Shown here one piece after another: positions 58,215 through 64,000 of a stretch of 64,000 nt of DNA. The notes below the pieces were generated by a model, which ran no database searches, was not told where the DNA came from, and was given only the letters and a program-made list of their open reading frames with translations. Position 1 is the first letter of the stretch. Each line of letters begins with the position of its first letter. This DNA is from Gnetum montanum (taxonomy: Eukaryota > Streptophyta > Gnetopsida > Gnetales > Gnetaceae), in assembly GCA_015680685.1 (NCBI GenBank), contig MNCI01004872.1:62001-126000 (forward strand). The letters run 5' to 3'. A program made the position numbers and the translations under genes.

Positions 58215-61200
58215 ATGTCTTTCCGATAGTCTACCAATTTTCCCTTCACCCTCATTGGTGAATATCCTAGTAAACAAGCCATGAGGGTTTATGACCCCAA
58301 AGATCCTACCATCATCAAGTGTAGGTGATCTTTAATGGTTAGAGGGGAAATTCCTAACTTTACGATCATAAATGAAGACTATTACTACTTCATTTGTGCA
58401 AAAATATAGGCTGGCCTCCTGATTCCTGTGGATTGTTGAACTTAGAAGGGGGGGATGAATAAGTTCCCCAAATTAAAACTTTGTAAAAAATAAGCACACA
58501 CAAAAAATTTAACATGGTTCCCTAACTTGGGTAGTCCACACTTGGAGGGTAGATTGCTCGCATACTTCCAAACTTTGTTGCTCTCAAAATGTGGTTGAAG
58601 GGTCCACACCTTGTACAGTCTTTAAACCTTACATCGAAGTGTTGTGCTACAACACCAACCACTCAATCCCACAAGGTCTTTTTAAGCTTGGAATATTTTT
58701 TCTAGGCTTCCACAACCTTTACAACCTTGATATCCACTTCAAAGTGTTGTATCATAGCACAACAACTCAATCCCACTGGATCCCAACAAGTTGAAGTAAG
58801 ATGCCTTCCCATAAGAAGCACATCAACCCTACAAGGTAACAATAGAGAAACATTACAAGGGATGAATGAAACTTATTTTTCTAATCCTTGTACATTGAGT
58901 TAAAACATGCTTTACAATGATCAATTGATGATATAATGAAGAACAACAAAGATTACAATGATTCTCAATATGATTATACAATGATTACACATAAGCTTTC
59001 AAATTTCTCAATACATATTTTATCTTCTTATAGCTACCATGTTTCTAAATTCATCTTAGAACTCATGCAATGACTAGGAAATGGTCACTAACAGTCATGG
59101 AAGACATCTTCTTTGTGCCTGAGATGTGTTTCTATCTTTTCCTTTAATTTTAGAAAGATATCTTTATCTAGGAAACACATCTTTCTGAAATCTCTATTTT
59201 GGAAGATGTATTTGTTTGATGAAATATGTCTTTTTGGAACTTCCCTTCATTCTGTGAAGATGTCTTTTCCTGATGGAAGACATCTCTACCTAATGAAAGA
59301 CATCTACTATTTCTTGAAGACTTCTTTGCCTATGTTCACTCCAATTCTACCAAGTCATCTACTATTTCTTAGAGACATCTTTCTTCATCTTCCTTTGCAT
59401 GAGGAATTCTTCATTGCTTGTCCATAAGCTTATATAATCCAAGTCTTAATAAAATTTCTTCTCCTACAAGCACAATAATTACACATACATACAAACATCC
59501 TTGTCTTCCATTTTTCTTAATGTTTTGACATACCAAAAAAAAATGTCCACAATTCCACATGTGGAACCATAGGTAAAAATGGAGTTTTAGCTCATACATT
59601 GAGATCGAAAGGAGTATGTCCCTTCCCATATGACTAAATTCCCCTCCATGATATCTATGTAGGTATCCTAGCCCAATTTATTACGATGGAGGAGGAGGAT
59701 GAAAAGCATAGATCAAAGAAATAACAAGAAGAGGAGGATGAATTTATGGCAAAATCTAAACCTAAAAACATCCTGGGAGGATTGTTCCAGCAAAAATCCC
59801 CAAGGTCATTACATATTTCTCTAATGCTTTTGTTTTCTCCATGGACATGGTGCCATCATCTTCTCCTCCCAACGACCCTACCATGACTGCCTCCACACTG
59901 GTCATAGCCACTCATCAAACCCAATCAATGCCATAACTAACAAAATATAATACATCTATGTTGTTCACTACATAGCCCTGATTTGTACAATCATCAATGG
60001 TAGTTTTCACCACAAAAAATCCATTAAATGCCCATGTGGGATCAACTATGAGACTCCAAGAAACTCAGGGGTCACACACCCCATTTATCTCATTTGTGCC
60101 TCAATTATCGACACAAACATCCTTTTCCATGATTGGCCATAAGCTATGACCATAATACAACCACTTCCTTCTATCTTTCAACCAATAGCAAGGCCACAAG
60201 TCTTACAAAAAATACCACAGCCATATGTACAAACCCTATAGCCAATAGGGCCATCATAGGGTTTTGATCAAGCCTTCTAGATGATTTAGTACTTGATGAA
60301 GGAATTGTAGATGCTTAAAGTCTCTACTTCATAAACTATTAAGATTATGGACTTCTATCAAGATGATCCCATTATTTCCATGGTCTTGCCATCGATACTT
60401 ACTCCTAGTGTCCCTATTCCCCAATTTAGAAAGTATAATTAAGAAGGTGATCCCAATGCTCACCTTATTACCTTTTGATCTAAGTGCTTACTCTTGTAGC
60501 CATGGCCTCATACCATCATGATGATTTTCCCTATGTCCTTGACTAGGAAAGCACTTGATTGGTACCACACATTACCTAGAGGATCCATATCCTCTCTAGA
60601 GGACTTGATAGCCCACTTTGTCAACCATTTTAGTATAACTTGAAGCCTAATAATACACTTAACCAACTCATGAAGGTAAAGCATGGATCCCTAGAACCCA
60701 TACAGAAGTTCATCCAATAATGGAATAGACTACTAAATGAAATACTAGATCTCACTACCGAGGCCCACTTTTTAGCCATATTAAAGGGGATGGTGAATGA
60801 CTTTATCAAGTCCAAGCTCTACTACCTTGACTTGTGGTTCCTTAGCCAAGCATTTTCCTAAACCAAGAATATAGAGGATGTTGCAGAGGGTGGTAATGAT
60901 TCGACCTACATAGCATATAAAAATCAACATACATGGAGAGATAAAGAGAAGAGCAAACAAAAAAATATGTTTGTAGCAACTATGACCAAAGAAGCAAAGA
61001 CCACAAACCATGAGCTAAGGACCAACCCACCTAAGGCCCCTATTAATAACCATAATAATCAATCTTCTCTGGGGTCACTACATCGATAACAACTAGACCC
61101 AACTTTGAATGGAAGGATAGGTCTAAGTACACTATGCTACCACTAAAACCATCAAAGATGTTAGACAAAATTTTGAAAAGTGAATGTGTTTAATATAAAT

Positions 61201-62985
61201 AGATGTCTAAAGCTTCCTAAAAAAATCATGACAGGCTTTGTGAAATAGACAAATACCTCACTAGAGTAATGAAAGATGACCCAAAACTACCTAAGTACTT
61301 CAAGTTAGACCACTTCTACCATTATCACCAATTGCCTAGTCATGACATAGACTTATACCTTGTGCTATAGGATGACTTGTAAAGGATGATAGATAATGGG
61401 AAGCTAGTCTTAGATGGTTCCAACCTATTCTAGCCACACAATTAGTCAATGTAGGTTTACAAGGACCCATTGAATGCTAATGATAGCCCTTATATCATTT
61501 TAGCATTCAACATAGATGACGATTGGAGATCCTTAATAAAACCATTCAAGATTTGAGTACCCCATTGCAATGAAAGGGCTTCTTTAGCTTTCACTAGCTT
61601 AAGATCCCCATTTTTCATAAGGGTAGCATCACGAAAGCCTCCAAGGAAACCTTTTGTCATCAAGGTACCCCAGCCTAACATAACCCAACTAGCTATAGCT
61701 CAACCAACTACACAATGACCTCCTATGGTGGCTAGTGCTACTACCTCTTTCTTACAACCAACGACTGATAACTAGAATACCTCAACTAACCAAAGGAATA
61801 TCTATAAGTAAAATCCTAGCGACAAGGGTGACAAACAAGAAAAGGCATAAAAGGAAGTAGGCCCACTAAAGCACACTCCCATATTAGCTATCCCCATGAC
61901 CTTCTCTACCTAGTCCTCTTGAACAAATAAGCCACAAGAGGACCCTAAAGCCCATGACCAAAAAAATAAGAAAAAGCCCCAACAACCACAACCTAAAGTT
62001 GAAGTTTGCATTTTGGGGTGCATGGAGAAAGTAAAACACAATCGGGGTGATAAGGCCATGGCCAATGAAAAAAACTTCATCAGTGTGATGGAAAAAGTTA
62101 GGTAATCCCTTAATTAAAAGAATACAGCTCTAAGCTTGTACAACCTAATCATTAATTCCATCACATCATGATGCACTAGTGAAAATGTTGACTTCCATAC
62201 CCATTAGTGAGGACATCTCCACTAATGAGAAATTTATCAATACAGTGATGGTTTCTCCTGCATTAAGGGAGGGGAAGTCAATACCCCTAATTTTTCACAA
62301 TAGCAAAATCACGGTTAATCTCCAAAATGGTGAAGTAGCTAGGACTTCCTTGTTGATAACCATACATGAAGGACAATTTAAAGTGCATCAAATGCATGTT
62401 GATGATGGAGTTGCAACTAATGTCATCCCATGCACCATTGTTGAATGCTTAGGCCTGACTAAGTAGATACACCCTACATAAATAGCTACACTAAAGTCTT
62501 TTAATGGATCTAGGGTGGCAGTCAAGGGGTCCATCTCTTTGGATATTTTAGTAGGGGAGAAATTCCCCAAAACAACCAATTTTTTGGTGGTGGAGGAGAC
62601 ACCAAGGTTTAGCCTTATCTGGGAAAGACCATGGTTGGCTTAATGATAGGTCATGTCCTCACCCATCCTTCAAGAAATTCACCTTCCTTTAGAGGGAGGT
62701 AAAATCATCATTCACAATAATAGCACAATTCCCTTGGCTGTCAAAAATTTGAACATAGAATAGGGGTTTGAAGTGGAGCTTCAAGAAGAAGCTCCTATTA
62801 ATGAAGTCCATCAACCCAAAAGAAAGTAACAACCCAATGATGAAATTGATAAGCAACAGGATGCATTATAGAATGAACTCCCTTTTAACATCATCAGTGA
62901 AGGTGATGGTGAGTACAAACTTATGCAAAGTAGATCTTACTCATTCCCTAATAATTCAAATATTTGGAAGAATTTGCATAAGTGA
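58215..62985 (+). pseudogene. gag-pro of T-A, split by a copia solo LTR
   Basis: It starts at ATG 58215 (MSFR, then STNFPFTLIGEYP and MRVYDPKDPTI) and ends at TGA 62983-62985 after NLHK, the same end as in T-B. Excluding the 1,125-bp insertion and 5-bp duplication, it is about 3.64 kb, within a few bases of T-B. The gag core is at 60380-60960: SVPIPQFRKYN, LTRKALDWYHTLPRGSISSL, FLAILKGMVNDFIKSKLYYL. Protease is at 62388-62645: VDDGVATNVIPCTIVECLGL with DDG at the catalytic place, then FLVVEE and LIWERPWL. No zinc knuckle was found. The protease is followed by an acidic tail (EVELQEEAPINEVHQP) and then the stop. In-frame stops break it throughout. Confidence 0.82.
58427..59551 (-). mobile_element. 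Copia solo LTR, copy 3, with ATTCC target duplication
   Basis: 1125 bp, starting TGTGGATTG and ending TGTCCACA. It is flanked by a perfect ATTCC duplication at 58422-58426 and 59552-59556. It has no internal sequence, so it formed by LTR-LTR recombination after insertion. It sits within T-A gag: the flanking gag pieces (ending AGLLIP and starting VEP) join in the T-B copy at the same place. The middle is dense in AGATGTCTT and AAGACATCT. Confidence 0.92.
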
Positions 62986-63246
62986 AGTGCACATTAAGAT
63001 TTCCATCCCATGTCCTTATAATTGGATGCACTGATAGCCATGTAGCCTAATTTGTTATACCTTTTTTTTATGTACTTTGCTTTACTTTTTATGCATGTAA
63101 CCTAAGTTTATACTTTCATTTGTGTTTTTATTTATTACAACCTTTCTTTCTCTTTACTTTTACTCATGTTATCAATATTAAAAAATCATTAAAAATTTTA
63201 AAACATAAAATCACAAAAAAAATATAACTTTCTTTTTCAACACGAT
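62986..63246 (+). other. Spacer between gag-pro stop and minisatellite (T-A)
   Basis: AT-rich, no frame. It matches T-B 8313-8516 in position and weakly in sequence (GATAGCCA near its start). Confidence 0.5.
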
Positions 63247-63409
63247 CCACTATAACCTTAAACTAGCATCACAACCCACTATGGCCTTAAACTAGCAACT
63301 TGGCCCACCATGGCCTAAAATTGGCAATGTGACCACAATGCAACATGGCCCACCATGGCCTTAAACTAGCAAAATAATACAACCTATGACTACCATGGCC
63401 TAAAATTTG
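63247..63409 (+). repeat. 29-bp minisatellite between gag-pro and aORF (T-A)
   Basis: Five to six units of the CCTTAAACTAGC / GGCCCACCATGG type. Same family as 8085-8312 and 55066-55310, with fewer and more diverged units. Confidence 0.8.
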
Positions 63410-63733
63410 AAAATGTCTCTTTTATGATGTTCTTGTTTAGCCTATTATCACATCGATTAACCACTTAATTTTATAGCCAAAAATGTCTACATATCCATTT
63501 ACAACATCTATAACATTTACAATGTTTACTACAACAATATATATAGCCAAAATGAAACCAAAATTTTAATTTTAAATTTAAAAGTATCCATAATATACAT
63601 GGAAATGCCCACACAGTTTGGCAAAAATGTAAAACAATTATCATAGTCCATGTATAACATAGTCTTGGCTAACAATAGTCATCAACAATAAAAAAAATAT
63701 AGCAAACATGCTAGACTAGGATGATGGAAGCTA

Positions 63734-64000
63734 CTAAGGGATTTCTAGAGGAGGAAGTGGTGGATCATCACCCCCCATCCCCCCTTACTCTGGTGAGGCC
63801 ACCAATGTCTCCTATGGCCTAAAATATAATATAACATAGCTAGTTAGTGACCAATAGCCAAGCCATAACTTAAAACAAAAATAAAGCATAAAATATATGA
63901 AACCTATGAAGATTCTTGCTCCATAACTTTTGGGAGTAGATGTGAAAGGCCTTCCTCCAAATTATGGAGGATTGTTCCTCTATCATGTTGATCTAGTTAA
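63734..64000 (-). pseudogene. Antisense spliced gene (aORF) of T-A, 3' end only
   Basis: The minus strand shows the end of exon 7 (64000-63904), an intron of 85 bp (63903-63819, donor CATAG|GTTTC, acceptor TTTTAG|G) and exon 8 (63818-63734, GDIGGL, then PPLP-type residues after a frameshift). It matches the last exon pair of T-B at 7470-7727, including the intron. The rest lies beyond the window. Confidence 0.7.

Larger units (their letters stand above)
56229..64000 (+). mobile_element. T-A: 5' part of a giant Tat/Ogre-type element
   Basis: LTR, leader, gag-pro, minisatellite, then the 3' end of the antisense gene, in the same order as T-B. It runs off the right edge. It shares its LTR with T-C. 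A copia solo LTR sits inside gag. No RT is in view. Confidence 0.75.

Noticed and set aside
1-64000. Endogenous pararetrovirus or other viral insertion
   Set aside because: No movement protein, coat protein or pararetroviral RT signature seen; all RT and integrase signals fit LTR retrotransposons.
1-64000. tRNA or rRNA genes
   Set aside because: No cloverleaf with A and B boxes or rRNA core sequence was noticed; the only tRNA-like words are primer binding sites.

Overview
This window reads as intergenic DNA from a land plant with a very large genome. A conifer or other gymnosperm fits best, but that is inferred from repeat style, not shown. I see no host gene with an intact reading frame, no tRNA and no rRNA. 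Almost everything is LTR retrotransposon sequence, nested and decayed. In-frame stops are mostly ones that C-to-T or G-to-A changes would make from CAA, CAG, CGA or TGG.

The main occupant is a giant Ty3/gypsy family of the Tat/Ogre type, called here T. Three pieces are present. T-B lies on the minus strand, about 15637 down to 1. T-C lies on the plus strand from about 32400, with its 3' LTR starting at 56229. T-A lies on the plus strand from the same LTR at 56229 to beyond 64000. Together they suggest this order: LTR, gag-pro, 29-bp minisatellite, an antisense gene with introns, a 180-240 bp tandem array, RT, RNase H, second RNase H, integrase, minisatellite, PPT, LTR. The antisense gene (aORF) has about eight exons at matching positions in T-B and T-C, and its last intron is also seen in T-A. 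Its second exon resembles a FCP1/NIF-type HAD phosphatase. A spliced, apparently captured gene lying antisense between protease and reverse transcriptase is the most unusual thing here.

A second family, E (20822-23660 and 39354-49923, minus strand), has Athila-like gag, a tRNA-Asp primer site and LTRs of about 0.87 kb, but no visible pol. E2 instead carries ORF2, a plant-transposon-like domain followed by a long coiled coil. ORF2 has what looks like its own promoter, made of GATATC palindromes plus TATA, the same layout as the LTR promoter. E1 lacks the ORF2 block.

A third family is Ty1/copia, with LTR copies at 17439-18610, 29388-30613 and 58427-59551. One carries a gag remnant and initiator-Met primer site (15740-17436). 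Another is a solo LTR with a perfect ATTCC duplication, inserted into T-A gag. Further pieces are a gypsy RNase H/integrase fragment (23735-25190, plus strand) and a different 1.67-kb solo LTR inside the 5' LTR of E2 (47493-49161).

Layout: 1-15.6 kb T-B; 15.7-18.6 copia; 18.6-20.8 unassigned; 20.8-23.7 E1; 23.7-25.2 gypsy fragment; 25.2-29.4 unassigned; 29.4-32.4 3' end of a copia element; 32.4-39.35 and 49.9-57.5 T-C, split by E2; 56.2-64.0 T-A sharing the T-C LTR. Three of the four long G or C runs end at or close to an N, so contiguity across those points is uncertain. This matters for the join between the tandem array and pol.
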